Numbered from the stretch's first letter, positions 23,712-35,686 are shown. The stretch is 64,000 nt of DNA from Pseudomonas sp. DG56-2 (GCF_004803755.1 NZ_CP032311.1:1938501-2002500), one strand, 5' to 3'. Made by a program: numbers and translations. The notes: a model not told the origin generated them from the sequence alone.

Positions 23712-26168
23712 TTGATCATCGCCTTACAGGCGCTATTGAGTCACTGGTGGCGCCATCGTTTGCAGTTTTTCAGCATCCTCACCGGCTTGTGGTTGGCAAC
23801 AGCGCTGTGGACCGGCGTACAGGCGCTCAACAGTCAGGCCCAGGCCGATTATGCACGGGCCAGTGCCGTGCTGAGCGGTCTGGGGCAAGCACAGTTGGTA
23901 GCGCGAATGGGGGATCGCTTCGCTCAATCGATCTACCTGCAACTACGTCTGGCTGGCTGGCGGGTAGCGCCTGTGTTGGAGGGCCGTTTACGTCTTGCGG
24001 GCGAGTCAGCGCTGAGTGTGCGCTTGATGGGTATCGAGCCGTTGAGTCTGCCGGCCGGCGCAGCTATTGCCGGAATCCAGGCACAGGGCTTTGACCTACA
24101 GGCGTTTATCGGCACCCCCGGGCAAGCCTGGGTTGGACCGGATACGCTGCACCAACTGGGCCTGAAAGAAGGGGATCAAGCGCTTGGCAGCGACGGTCAA
24201 CGCTTGCCACCGTTTGTGCTGAAAGCACAGTTGGCGCCCGGGGTCGTGGTGGTAGATATCGGCCACGCGCAAACGTTGCTGCAAGCACCGGCACAGTTGT
24301 CTCGGTTACTGCTCAACGGTGATGTGCCAACCTTGCCCGCAGCGATTGCCAGTCAGTTGACACTGCAGCAGGCCAGCGACGATGGTGACCTGCAACGCCT
24401 TACCGATAGTTTTCACCTCAATCTCACTGCGCTCGGTCTGCTGGCCTTTGTCGTCGGTCTGTTCATAGCGCATGCCGCCATTGGCCTGGCACTTGAACAG
24501 CGCCGAGGCCTGATTCGCAACCTGCGTTCGTGCGGCGTCAGTTTGAAAACCCTGTTGTTCAGCCTTGCCTTGGAGTTGGGTGTTTTTGCAGTGTTGGGTG
24601 GTTTGGCCGGAGTCGCCAGTGGGTATCTGCTGGCGGGTTTGTTGCTGCCCGATGTGGCTGCCAGCTTGGGTGGTTTGTATGGTGCGCAAGTCGCCGGCCA
24701 ACTGAGCCTGCCGGCCTGGTGGTGGCTGGGCGGGGTGTTGGTGAGTGTGTTCGGTGCTGTGCTGGCCGGGGCGAGCAGTGTGCTGCGCGCAGCCCGTTTG
24801 CCATTGTTGGCCCTGGCCCAGCCGCAGGCATGGCGCATGGCCCATGGCCTCTGGTTGCGTCGCCAAGCGCTGGCTGCAGGATTGCTGCTGTTGATCGCGC
24901 TGGGCTGTTGGCAGTGGGGAAACAGCCTGCCCAGTGCTTTGGTTCTTCTCGCAGCCCTGTTGCTGGCAGCAGCACTGCTGTTGCCAGCTTTGCTCGATAG
25001 CCTGCTGACCGGGTTGGCGCGTATAGGCAGCACCGGGCCGTTGTCACAGTGGTTCATAGCCGACAGCCGTCAGCAGTTACCTGCGTTGAGTCTGGCGCTG
25101 ATGGCCTTGCTGCTGGCGTTGGCCGCCAGTGTCGGGGTAGGCAGCATGACCGAAGGCTTTCGCAAAACATTCACCGGCTGGCTTGACCAGCGTTTATCAG
25201 CGGATCTCTACGTAACTCCGCGTGATACCGCACAAGGCCTGCTGATCAATACCTGGCTGGTGCAACAGCCAGCAGTCACCGATGTACTGCCAAGCTGGCG
25301 CATTGAACTGCGCTTGCAGGGCTGGCCGGTGCAGGTGCAAGGCATCCTCGCCCACGATGCCTATCGAATGCGCTGGCCGTTGCTGGAGCGCAGCGCACAA
25401 GCCTGGGAGCAGTTGGCGAGCGGTGGTGGGGTCATGCTCAGCGAGCAATTGGCGCGACGCCTGGGTGTAAAACTGGGCGATAGTCTGCAGTTGCCTGGCG
25501 AGCCAGGGCCAGTGATGCGTGTAGTGGCGGTGTATGCGGACTACGGCAATCCCAAGGGGCATTTGCTGGTCAATGCCCAGTGGCTGCGAAGGCATTGGCC
25601 CGAGGCGCGACTCAGTGGCTTGAGCCTGAGTGTGGCATCTGCGTCGGTGATAGCACTCAAAGCGCAACTGCAGCAGCGCTTTGCCCTGGACGATAGCCGC
25701 GTGGTCGAGCAAGCGACATTGAAGGGCTGGTCGACTGATGTTTTCAGTCGCACCTTCGCCGCGACTACGGCACTCAACAGCCTGACCCTGGGTGTCGCGG
25801 GCATCGCGTTGTTCATCAGTTTGTTGACGCTGAACCAGAGCCGCCTGGGCCAACTGGCGCCGCTCTGGGCGCTGGGTGTAGCGCGTAGCCAGTTGGTGTG
25901 GCTGTCGCTCGGGCAGACCTTGATGCTCAGTAGCCTGACTGTGCTGCTGGCAATGCCGTTGGGGTTGCTGCTCACTTGGTGCCTGGTGGCGGAAGTGAAC
26001 GTGCAGGCGTTTGGTTGGCGTTTGCCGCTGCATCTGTTTCCCGGGCAGCTGTTGCAGTTGGGGCTTTTGGGCTTATTGACCAGTCTGCTGGCCAGTGCCT
26101 GGCCATTGTGGGAATTGGCGCGGCGCCAGCCGAGCGAGTTGTTGAGGCAGTTTGGCGATGAAACCTGA
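23712..26168 (+). CDS. FtsX-type ABC permease, fused double module (AttF-AttG-like)
   Basis: An 818-residue permease. One N-terminal membrane segment (LTGLWLATALW), a periplasmic domain, two FtsX-like blocks of membrane helices (residues about 240-430 and 690-800) and a second periplasmic domain between them form the double-length architecture of YbbP/AttF-type permeases. The start is TTG 23712: AGGAGGT at 23696-23702 lies 9 bases before it, much better than the upstream ATG 23661. The product probably forms a complex with the preceding ATPase. Its end overlaps the lipoprotein gene by 11 bases. Confidence 0.87.
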   Translation: MIIALQALLSHWWRHRLQFFSILTGLWLATALWTGVQALNSQAQADYARASAVLSGLGQAQLVARMGDRFAQSIYLQLRLAGWRVAPVLEGRLRLAGESALSVRLMGIEPLSLPAGAAIAGIQAQGFDLQAFIGTPGQAWVGPDTLHQLGLKEGDQALGSDGQRLPPFVLKAQLAPGVVVVDIGHAQTLLQAPAQLSRLLLNGDVPTLPAAIASQLTLQQASDDGDLQRLTDSFHLNLTALGLLAFVVGLFIAHAAIGLALEQRRGLIRNLRSCGVSLKTLLFSLALELGVFAVLGGLAGVASGYLLAGLLLPDVAASLGGLYGAQVAGQLSLPAWWWLGGVLVSVFGAVLAGASSVLRAARLPLLALAQPQAWRMAHGLWLRRQALAAGLLLLIALGCWQWGNSLPSALVLLAALLLAAALLLPALLDSLLTGLARIGSTGPLSQWFIADSRQQLPALSLALMALLLALAASVGVGSMTEGFRKTFTGWLDQRLSADLYVTPRDTAQGLLINTWLVQQPAVTDVLPSWRIELRLQGWPVQVQGILAHDAYRMRWPLLERSAQAWEQLASGGGVMLSEQLARRLGVKLGDSLQLPGEPGPVMRVVAVYADYGNPKGHLLVNAQWLRRHWPEARLSGLSLSVASASVIALKAQLQQRFALDDSRVVEQATLKGWSTDVFSRTFAATTALNSLTLGVAGIALFISLLTLNQSRLGQLAPLWALGVARSQLVWLSLGQTLMLSSLTVLLAMPLGLLLTWCLVAEVNVQAFGWRLPLHLFPGQLLQLGLLGLLTSLLASAWPLWELARRQPSELLRQFGDET

Positions 26169-27222
26169 AGTCTGGTTGTGGGCGATGCTACTGCTGCTGG
26201 CGGGCTGTGATCAGCCTGCACACGGGCCCAAAAGCTATGCCGGGCTGGGGCTGGACGCGGCTGAATTCGCGCAGGTGACGCGCGATCATCCGCTGGTATT
26301 TCCGCGGGACCACGTCGCCCATGAGGGCTTTCGGATCGAGTGGTGGTATGTCACTGCCAACCTCAAGGACAGTCAAGGCCGAGACTGGGGCGTGCAATGG
26401 ACGCTGTTCCGTTCAGCCCTGCGCAATGGCCCGGAAACCCTTGGCTGGAACAGTCCGAATCTATGGATGGGGCATGCGGCCCTGACCGGCCCGGGCGGTC
26501 ATCAGTCCAGCGAAACGCTGGCGCGCGGCGGTATCGGCCAGGCCGGCGTCGTGGCTCAGCCATTCAGGGCCTGGATCAATGATTGGTCGTTGCAGGGCTC
26601 GGGCAGCATTGATCAGTTGCAGATGACTGCCAGTGGCGAGGGTTTTGGCTATCGCTTGAACCTCACCAGCAGTCTTGCGCCGGTCCTTCATGGTGACCAG
26701 GGCTACAGTGAAAAGTCCGGCAAGGGGCAGGCTTCCTACTATTACAGTCAGCCGTTCTACCGGGTCAGCGGTGAGGTCGAACGCGACGGCCAACGCTTCT
26801 CGGTTACCGGCAATGCCTGGCTTGATCGCGAATGGAGCAGCCAGCCATTGGCCGCCGGGCAAACGGGCTGGGACTGGTTTTCCCTGCATCTGGACAGCGG
26901 CGCCAAGCTGATGCTGTTTCGGGTGCGCGAAAAAGACGGCCAACCCTATCGGGCGGGCACCTGGATCAGCCCTCAGGGCGAGCCACAGGCTTTGCAAGGT
27001 GAGCAGATACAGCTAACGGAGTTGACCTGGACACGTCAGCAGCACGGCGCCTCAGTGCCCACCCGGTGGCGCGTGCAGGTGCCCGTGCACGGCGTGGATG
27101 TGCAGGTCGAAGCGTTGCAAGACAACGCCTGGATGGGCAACAGCTTTGCGTACTGGGAGGGGCCGGTGCGCTTCAGCGGCAGTTCGAGCGGCAGGGGTTA
27201 TCTGGAAATGACGGGCTATTAG
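26158..27222 (+). CDS. Lipocalin-like lipoprotein (AttH family)
   Basis: A 354-residue protein of the AttH/CrtC-N lipocalin-like family. A short signal peptide ends in the lipobox LLAGC, so the mature protein is a lipoprotein. Typical motifs are EGFRIEWWYVTANL near the N-terminus and the second-domain repeat LDREWSSQ followed by GWDWFSLHL. ATG 26158 lies within the end of the permease gene, showing coupling. The family binds hydrophobic ligands, so this is probably the periplasmic/membrane-anchored ligand carrier for the ABC set. Confidence 0.88.
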   Translation: MKPEVWLWAMLLLLAGCDQPAHGPKSYAGLGLDAAEFAQVTRDHPLVFPRDHVAHEGFRIEWWYVTANLKDSQGRDWGVQWTLFRSALRNGPETLGWNSPNLWMGHAALTGPGGHQSSETLARGGIGQAGVVAQPFRAWINDWSLQGSGSIDQLQMTASGEGFGYRLNLTSSLAPVLHGDQGYSEKSGKGQASYYYSQPFYRVSGEVERDGQRFSVTGNAWLDREWSSQPLAAGQTGWDWFSLHLDSGAKLMLFRVREKDGQPYRAGTWISPQGEPQALQGEQIQLTELTWTRQQHGASVPTRWRVQVPVHGVDVQVEALQDNAWMGNSFAYWEGPVRFSGSSSGRGYLEMTGY

Positions 27223-27246
27223 TCACGTTGCCTGTCGAGGTGACGA

Positions 27247-28182
27247 TCAGTCTTTGTTCATCAAACCATGCAGCACGCCGAACCTTAAACCGGGCTCGGA
27301 AGGCATCATCTCGGTGATTCCGAAGGCTTTGAATGCAGCCATCATGATTGCCAGGCCTCCGGGCAGAGCGCTCTGGCGATGAGGTTGCAGGCCACCCAGC
27401 CGAGCAGTGTTGACGTTGCCCTGTTCGAGCAGCAGCACTGACAGGCGCAACAAACCGCGGTAAGTGATTCCGCCTTCACCACAGTCGTTCAAGGCATTGG
27501 CCCTGAGCACTTTAGCCAACATGCGTGCAGTGCCTGACGACCCGATTGCCTGTTGCCAGCCCAGGTAGCGATAGCGGCGCGCGACTTTTTCAAATTGCAG
27601 CGTGGCGGTGCGCTCGGCGTCGAGCAGGGACTGAGCGGTAACCCTGCCGTCAGGGAAGAAGCGCGTGCTCCAGATCCCACTGCCAATGGTCAGACTTTCG
27701 GTCAGCAGCGCCTTGTCGCCTTGGCCCAGAATCAGCTCTGTGGAGCCGCCGCCGATGTCGACCACCAAACGCATGGTGGCCGCATCGGGGATCCGATGAC
27801 TGACGCCGGCGTACACCAGCTGTGCTTCTTCCTCGCCGGAGATGACGTCGATTGGAAAGCCCAGGTGACGCTGGGCATCACTCAAGAACAGCTTGGCGTT
27901 GGCAGCTTCGCGCACGGCGCTGGTGGCGACGGCACGTACTCGTCCTGGCTCGAAACCACGCAGTTTTTTGCCAAAGCGTGCCAGCGCTTGCCAGCCTCGA
28001 TCCAGTGCCAGTTCGTCGAGGGCGCCTCCATGCAGGCCCTCTGCCAGCCGAACCGGCTCACGCAAGGATTTAACTTCCTCGATCTGCCATTGGCGGTTCC
28101 GTTTGACCGGTTGGCCGATCATCATGCGAAACGCATTTGACCCCAGGTCAATGGCCGCAAACAGGGAGGTATCGCCTTTCAT
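27247..28182 (-). CDS. Ppx/GppA family phosphatase
   Basis: A 311-residue member of the exopolyphosphatase / pppGpp phosphohydrolase family, with the ASKHA-type phosphate loops AIDLGSNAFRMMIG (N-terminus) and VVDIGGGSTELILG, and the catalytic region ATSAVREAAN. It has the length of the short single-module form (about 300 aa) without the HD-like C-terminal domain of E. coli Ppx/GppA (about 500 aa). It acts on polyphosphate or guanosine pentaphosphate; the sequence alone does not separate them. Confidence 0.87.
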   Translation of the reverse strand: MKGDTSLFAAIDLGSNAFRMMIGQPVKRNRQWQIEEVKSLREPVRLAEGLHGGALDELALDRGWQALARFGKKLRGFEPGRVRAVATSAVREAANAKLFLSDAQRHLGFPIDVISGEEEAQLVYAGVSHRIPDAATMRLVVDIGGGSTELILGQGDKALLTESLTIGSGIWSTRFFPDGRVTAQSLLDAERTATLQFEKVARRYRYLGWQQAIGSSGTARMLAKVLRANALNDCGEGGITYRGLLRLSVLLLEQGNVNTARLGGLQPHRQSALPGGLAIMMAAFKAFGITEMMPSEPGLRFGVLHGLMNKD

Positions 28183-28289
28183 CGAGTGGTCCTTGCAGGT
28201 TCATCGGGCAACGCTCTAACGCGTTGGCGACGATCTTCCACTCGATTGATGACGCAAAGATGACAGCTCCTTGCGTGGTACAGAGTTTG

Positions 28290-28373
28290 TTACAGCGGCG
28301 AAATCGTCCCTAACGCCCCGATACCAATGGCCAGCACCAGAAAGCCAACCACGAAAAGTGCAAGCTTGCCCAT
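28290..28373 (-). CDS. 27-residue single-span membrane peptide
   Basis: On the minus strand ATG 28373 opens a 27-codon frame ending in TAA. The peptide begins MGKLA and continues as an unbroken hydrophobic stretch of Val/Leu/Ile/Gly to a short polar end (TISPL), i.e. one membrane helix. A Shine-Dalgarno GGAG lies 5 bases upstream. It sits 107 bases upstream of the Ppx/GppA gene on the same strand and may be cotranscribed. Function unknown. Confidence 0.6.
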   Translation of the reverse strand: MGKLALFVVGFLVLAIGIGALGTISPL

Positions 28374-28531
28374 ATGAACTCCGAATTGAACAGGAAAGAG
28401 GCAACAGGCGTTGCAGACGATGCAACTGCCTGCTCAGGCACGCAGCGAAAGGTGCCCTGTAGGGGCTTTATTGTCGGAGTGTCGGGATTTTCATTACAGA
28501 TGCAGATGTGGTGTAAAAATACGGATCAGAC

Positions 28532-28564
28532 AAAAACACCCCGAGTCGGCCTTGCAACTCGGGG
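28532..28564 (-). terminator. Intrinsic terminator of katG
   Basis: An 8-bp perfect stem (28539-28546 with 28557-28564) with a 10-base loop is followed on the minus strand, after two bases, by TTTTT (complement of 28532-28536). It lies about 38 bases past the katG stop. Confidence 0.85.
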
Positions 28565-28601
28565 CGCTTTTACATTTCACCAGCAGAACACAGCGGTCCT
28601 T

Positions 28602-31270
<2,669 letters not shown>

Positions 31271-31909
31271 ATGGATGCTCACTCGATTCTCGCGTATGTC
31301 CTGGTTGCTGCCATTGCCATTGCCAGCCCCGGTCCTGCCACACTGATGGCGATCAACAACAGCGTCGCCTATGGTCAGCGTGCTGCGGTGTGGTCATCCT
31401 TGGGCAATGCCTGTGGTTTGTTCTGCTTGTCGGCGGCGGCGATGCTCGGCCTGGGTGCCTTGCTTGCCAGTTCTGAATGGATGTTCAACGTCGTCAAGAT
31501 CGCTGGCGCCGGTTATCTCTTTTACCTGGGTGCCAAGCAGCTGTTCAAGAAAACCTCCATGCTTGCCAGCGATGTTGCGCAACACCAGAAAACAGGCCGG
31601 CCTTCGCGTCAGAAACTATTCAAATCAGCCTTCCTGACCGCCGCGACCAATCCCAAGGCCACGATGTTTTTCTCCGCGCTGTTCCCGCAGTTTCTCGACC
31701 AGAGTGCAGCACTGCTGCCGCAGTTTCTGTTGCTGACCTCGATTTTCATGGGCTTGTCGCTGACCTCCTTGAGCCTCTATGCAGCGCTTGCTTCACGGGC
31801 CAAGGGCGTACTGACGCGGCCGCGCTTTTCGCTGTGGGTGAGCAGGGTGGTCGGTTCGACGTTCATCTTCTTTGGGGCTGCGATTCTCACCCTGCGCAGA
31901 CAAGCTTGA
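31271..31909 (+). CDS. LysE/RhtB family amino-acid exporter
   Basis: A 212-residue inner-membrane protein of the LysE/RhtB family with six predicted membrane helices. The signature ASPGPATLMAINNSVAYGQR near the N-terminus and the conserved TNPKATMFFSALFPQF in the middle are typical. The family exports amino acids or related metabolites. ATG 31271 gives the family-like beginning; a TTG/ATG upstream would add a charged tail. Substrate unknown; the ribosome site is weak. Confidence 0.88.
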   Translation: MDAHSILAYVLVAAIAIASPGPATLMAINNSVAYGQRAAVWSSLGNACGLFCLSAAAMLGLGALLASSEWMFNVVKIAGAGYLFYLGAKQLFKKTSMLASDVAQHQKTGRPSRQKLFKSAFLTAATNPKATMFFSALFPQFLDQSAALLPQFLLLTSIFMGLSLTSLSLYAALASRAKGVLTRPRFSLWVSRVVGSTFIFFGAAILTLRRQA

Positions 31910-32173
31910 TCTCACACGCAGTTGCTGCTGCATATGTTTAGTCAGCACCAATCTGAAAATCAGAAAAGTAGAGTCTAACCACCGTTACATACGTGCCACC
32001 TTACTCGGCGAGAAAAATGGAGCCAGGAACACCATTGTTCGTTGCCGAGTGGGTCGTATGGCCTATCTCCCACGAACGCATCGAGACCCGGATGTCTCTC
32101 GCCTGGGAAGGCTGATTTATCCCGGTGTCTTGAGTGATTTGCAATCACCCTTGAACAGTAGGAGATAACAATA

Positions 32174-33211
32174 ATGATCAAGACTCTGAAATTCGCAGTG
32201 CTGGCAACGGGGATAGTTACTGCCAGTCACGGCCTTGCCGCCGATCTCACCGTCGTCTCCTTCGGCGGCGCCAATAAAGAGGCGCAAGTAAAGGCTTTTT
32301 ACAAACCCTGGCAGCAAGCCAGCGGCAGCAAGATTATTTCCGGTGAATACAACGGTGAAATGGCCAAGGTCAAAGCCATGGTCGACACCCGCAGCGTCTC
32401 TTGGGACGCCGTGGAGGTCGAGTCCGCCGAACTGGCCCGTGGTTGTGACGAAGGCATGTTCGAGACCCTCGACCCTGCGCAGATCGGCCTGGACAGTAAA
32501 AACTTCGTTCCCGGTGCCATCCAGCCGTGCGGCATTGGCTTTCTGGTGTATTCGACAGTGCTGGCCTACAACGCCAGCAAGCTGAAGGAAGCGCCCACCG
32601 GTTGGAAAGATTTCTGGGATGTCGAGCGATTCCCGGGTAAGCGTGGCCTGCGCAAGCTGGCCAAGTCGACCCTGGAGTTCGCGCTGATCGCCGACGGTGT
32701 TGAACCTGGGGAGGTTTACTCACTGCTGGCGACCGAGGCGGGGCAGGATCGCGCCTTTGCCAAACTCGACCAGATCAAGCCGCACATTCAGTGGTGGGAG
32801 GCCGGCGCGCAGCCACCTCAATACCTGGCGGCAGGGGATGTGGTGATGAGCTCGGTGTATAACGGTCGTCTTTCGGCCGAGCAGCGCAAAACCTATGACC
32901 TGAAAATCGTCTGGTCGGGTGGGCTCTACGAATTCGACTCCTGGGCGATTCCACGGGGCGCTTCGCGTCAGGAAAAAACCCGCGAGTTCATTGCCTTCTC
33001 GCTCGAACCGCAGCAACAGAAGAGCTTTGCCGAGCATATCGATTATGGCGCCGCCAACTTGCAGGCCATGGACCTGCTCGACAAGGCGCGCATTGCAGAG
33101 CTGCCCACTGCCCCCGAGAACCTTGCGCAACAAGTGGCTGTAGACGCTCTGTTCTGGGCAGACCACGGTGAACACCTGGAACAGCGCTTCAACGCCTGGG
33201 CGTCGCGTTAA
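32174..33211 (+). CDS. Periplasmic polyamine-type ABC solute-binding protein
   Basis: A 345-residue substrate-binding protein with signal peptide (cleavage after GLAA, about residue 23). The mature start DLTVVSFGGANKEAQ and motifs WDAVEVESAELARGCDEGMFE and YNGRLSAEQR place it in the PotD/PotF-like (SBP_bac_8) group. No permease or ATPase gene is adjacent, so it is an orphan binding protein that must use a transporter encoded elsewhere. TAGGAG lies 8 bases before ATG 32174, and a hairpin closes the gene, so it is monocistronic. Confidence 0.88.
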   Translation: MIKTLKFAVLATGIVTASHGLAADLTVVSFGGANKEAQVKAFYKPWQQASGSKIISGEYNGEMAKVKAMVDTRSVSWDAVEVESAELARGCDEGMFETLDPAQIGLDSKNFVPGAIQPCGIGFLVYSTVLAYNASKLKEAPTGWKDFWDVERFPGKRGLRKLAKSTLEFALIADGVEPGEVYSLLATEAGQDRAFAKLDQIKPHIQWWEAGAQPPQYLAAGDVVMSSVYNGRLSAEQRKTYDLKIVWSGGLYEFDSWAIPRGASRQEKTREFIAFSLEPQQQKSFAEHIDYGAANLQAMDLLDKARIAELPTAPENLAQQVAVDALFWADHGEHLEQRFNAWASR

Positions 33212-33233
33212 CTTACCGAGCGTTCACAAATGC

Positions 33234-33261
33234 CAGCCATGGGGTGTACATCCCATGGCTG
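33234..33261. terminator. Hairpin between solute-binding protein and nitroreductase genes
   Basis: A perfect 10-bp stem (33234-33243 with 33252-33261) with an 8-base loop lies between convergent genes, 22 bases after one stop and 8 bases from the other. It has no clear T-tract. Confidence 0.6.
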
Positions 33262-33269
33262 TGCGTTGG

Positions 33270-33956
33270 TCAGCTATTTCCCTTCCATTGCACCGCGGTG
33301 GTGATATTGGCTCTGGTGGTGCGAAAGTTGTTGGCTGGATGGCCGGGCTCGGCAAAACCCAGCGAGATACCACAGACAACCAGCCGGTCTGGCGCTAGGC
33401 CAAAGTAGTCACGAACACGTTGGGGATGGGCTGCTAGCGCCGCTTGCGCAATGGCAGCGACGCCGTGGCTTGCAGCGGCAAGCAAGAGGTTGGCGATGTA
33501 TCCACCACAATCTACCGCGCCATAGACGCCCAGCGCCTGGTCGCTGGTGATCATCGCCACATGCGGGGCGCCGAAGAATCGAAAATTTTCCCGGGTTTGG
33601 CGCGCCGAAGCTACTCGGTCGCCACGCTCGATACCCAGGCTGTCATAGAGCGCCAGGCCGCACTCGCGGCGGCGGTCCTGATAAACCCCACGATACTCGC
33701 TCGGCCATGGAAAGTCGGGGCCGGGTTCGTCTTCATGGGCGGGGGCTTGCATGATGTCGCGGAACTGTTCGGTCGCATCACCTTGAGTAAGGTGAATTTG
33801 CCAGGGCTGAGAGTTGCACCAGGAGGCCGAGCGCTGTGCCATGGTCAGGATGCTTTCGAGCGTAGCCTGGGGAACTGGCTCGGCCGTGAAGGCGCGGCAA
33901 CTTGAACGTTGCGACAGCAGTTGATTAAGGGTGGCGACACTGTGTTCCAAGGTCAT
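33270..33956 (-). CDS. Nitroreductase family FMN oxidoreductase
   Basis: A 228-residue nitroreductase-fold protein. The N-terminal RSSCRAFTAEPVP and APSWCNSQPW-like segment (SASWCNSQPWQIHL) are the FMN-binding motifs, and the C-terminal GISLGFAEPGHPANNFRTTR is typical for the NfnB/RutE-like branch. Such enzymes reduce nitro groups, quinones or enones with NAD(P)H. The physiological substrate is not evident. It is convergent with the solute-binding protein gene and divergent from the AraC regulator gene. Confidence 0.88.
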   Translation of the reverse strand: MTLEHSVATLNQLLSQRSSCRAFTAEPVPQATLESILTMAQRSASWCNSQPWQIHLTQGDATEQFRDIMQAPAHEDEPGPDFPWPSEYRGVYQDRRRECGLALYDSLGIERGDRVASARQTRENFRFFGAPHVAMITSDQALGVYGAVDCGGYIANLLLAAASHGVAAIAQAALAAHPQRVRDYFGLAPDRLVVCGISLGFAEPGHPANNFRTTRANITTAVQWKGNS

Positions 33957-34170
33957 TTGGGTCTCTCTTGTTCTTGTAATAGAGTTAAAAATTTCACCAG
34001 ATCATCTGGATCTTACTGGTTCAGCTTTCGAATCCACAGTACGTTCAGTCGAGAACAGCACGGCGCTGCCGAGACGGCCAACTGCACAAATGTTCTAAAC
34101 GGCCTGCGCCAAAGCAAGGTAGCGTGTACGTTCACGCAGACATTGATGAACAGTGCTACTGGAACCCTGA

Positions 34171-35007
34171 ATGGACACATGCAACTGGATCGATCTATCC
34201 CAGGATACCGAAACCGGGATTGAATCGATTCGTGCGCATTTTCAAGGGCATGCCTACGACCCGCACTGGCACGATAGTTTTCTTGTCGGGGTTACCGAGC
34301 AAGGTGTGCAGCAGTTCAATTGCCGGCGCATTCGTCATTTCAGTACGCCCGGCAAAGTGTTCATGCTGGAGCCGGGGGAACTCCACGATGGCCATGCGCC
34401 GACCGAGGAAGGCTTCACTTACTCCATGCTCTACCTCGATCCGCAGTGGCTGGAGCGTGAGTTGCTGACGTTGTTCGAGCACGCACCGCACAATTGCCAA
34501 CTGGGTTTTACCGCTACCCTAAGCCAGGACGGGAGTTTGGCTACGGTCATATCAAACGCATTTCGGGCATTCCACGACAGCGACCTGCGCATTGTGCGGC
34601 AAAGCGCGGTCGATGATTTGCTCGGTGCGCTGACCCGCCACATGGACTGGCGCAAGCGTCTGAGTCCGGATCCGCGCCTACCCTTGTCGGCACAAATAGC
34701 CCGTGATTTTTTGCATGCCCACGGCTGCGAAGACATTGGCCTGGATGATCTGGCGCGCGCCTGTGGCGTCGACCGCTTTCGTTTGACCCGGGCCTTCAAG
34801 GCTGCTTTTGGCCTTGCGCCGCATGCTTATCTGATCCAACTACGCCTGGCCAAAGCGCGGCAATTGCTGGCGCGCGGTGTGTCACCCGTACAGGTCGCCA
34901 GTGCTGTCGGCTTCGCCGATCAAAGCCATATGGGGCGCTGGTTCCGCCGCGCCTACCGGCTGACGCCAGCGGACTACCGCAAGCGTTGCTCAAATCTTCC
35001 AGACTGA
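34171..35007 (+). CDS. AraC-family regulator
   Basis: A 278-residue AraC regulator. The N-terminal cupin-like effector domain (DPHWHDSFLVGVTEQGVQQF, PGKVFMLEPGELHDG) is followed by two helix-turn-helix motifs in the last 100 residues (LDDLARACGVDRFRLTRAFK and VASAVGFADQSHMGRWFRR). It lies 48 bases upstream of a LysE-type exporter gene on the same strand; AraC plus LysE pairs are common, so it probably controls the export of an amino-acid-like molecule. Confidence 0.9.
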   Translation: MDTCNWIDLSQDTETGIESIRAHFQGHAYDPHWHDSFLVGVTEQGVQQFNCRRIRHFSTPGKVFMLEPGELHDGHAPTEEGFTYSMLYLDPQWLERELLTLFEHAPHNCQLGFTATLSQDGSLATVISNAFRAFHDSDLRIVRQSAVDDLLGALTRHMDWRKRLSPDPRLPLSAQIARDFLHAHGCEDIGLDDLARACGVDRFRLTRAFKAAFGLAPHAYLIQLRLAKARQLLARGVSPVQVASAVGFADQSHMGRWFRRAYRLTPADYRKRCSNLPD

Positions 35008-35055
35008 ATCACACTGCTGCGTGACCATGATCGCCTCTTCGCAGGAGTCCGATCG

Positions 35056-35652
35056 ATGCCTTCACTGTTGCCTTTTCTGTTGTTTGCCTTCGTTGCTTCG
35101 ATAACCCCGGGGCCGACCAACATCCTCGTGTTCAGTCACAGCGCGCGGCGGGGTATGGGCGCCACGTGGCCGATCATAGTTGCTGCATGCGTGGCTGCGG
35201 CCTCGATTGTCTTTGCCGTGGGGCTTGGGGTGGGAGAAACCTTGTTGAAGTTTCCGCGCGTGCAACAGGCGATGGCCTGGGCCGGTGTGCTTTGGTTGAC
35301 CTGGCTTGCCTGGCAGATCTTTCAAAGTCCGGCGCCTTCCCTGGAGCAAGCAGGCGCTGAGGACGAAGGCGTCAGGATGCTGAGTATCGCGCTGCTGCAA
35401 GTGGTCAATCCCAAGGTCTGGATGATGGCGATTGCGGTCGTCAGCGTGTTCGTCAGTGGCAGTGACAGAGCGTTGCAGGTTGTCTTGTTGGCACTGCTCT
35501 TTCTGTTGGTCTCACTACCGTGCATGACCCTGTGGGCCCTGCTTGGCATGGGCAGCGCCCGGGCACTGAGTTCGCCACGGGCGTTCAAGCGCATGAACCA
35601 CGCGCTGGCTCTGTTGTTGCTGGTGTCGGCCTGGTTGACGGTATTCGTCTAG
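35056..35652 (+). CDS. LysE/RhtB family exporter
   Basis: A 198-residue LysE-type membrane exporter with about six helices. The family motif is ASITPGPTNILVFSHSARRG, and NPKVWMMAIAV is the second conserved site. It is clearly a different paralogue from the one at 31271. Probably cotranscribed with and controlled by the AraC gene directly upstream. GCAGGAG lies ahead of ATG 35056. Substrate unknown. Confidence 0.88.
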   Translation: MPSLLPFLLFAFVASITPGPTNILVFSHSARRGMGATWPIIVAACVAAASIVFAVGLGVGETLLKFPRVQQAMAWAGVLWLTWLAWQIFQSPAPSLEQAGAEDEGVRMLSIALLQVVNPKVWMMAIAVVSVFVSGSDRALQVVLLALLFLLVSLPCMTLWALLGMGSARALSSPRAFKRMNHALALLLLVSAWLTVFV

Positions 35653-35686
35653 CCTGGAGGCAACAGAGCAGGCACTGCCAGAGCGA

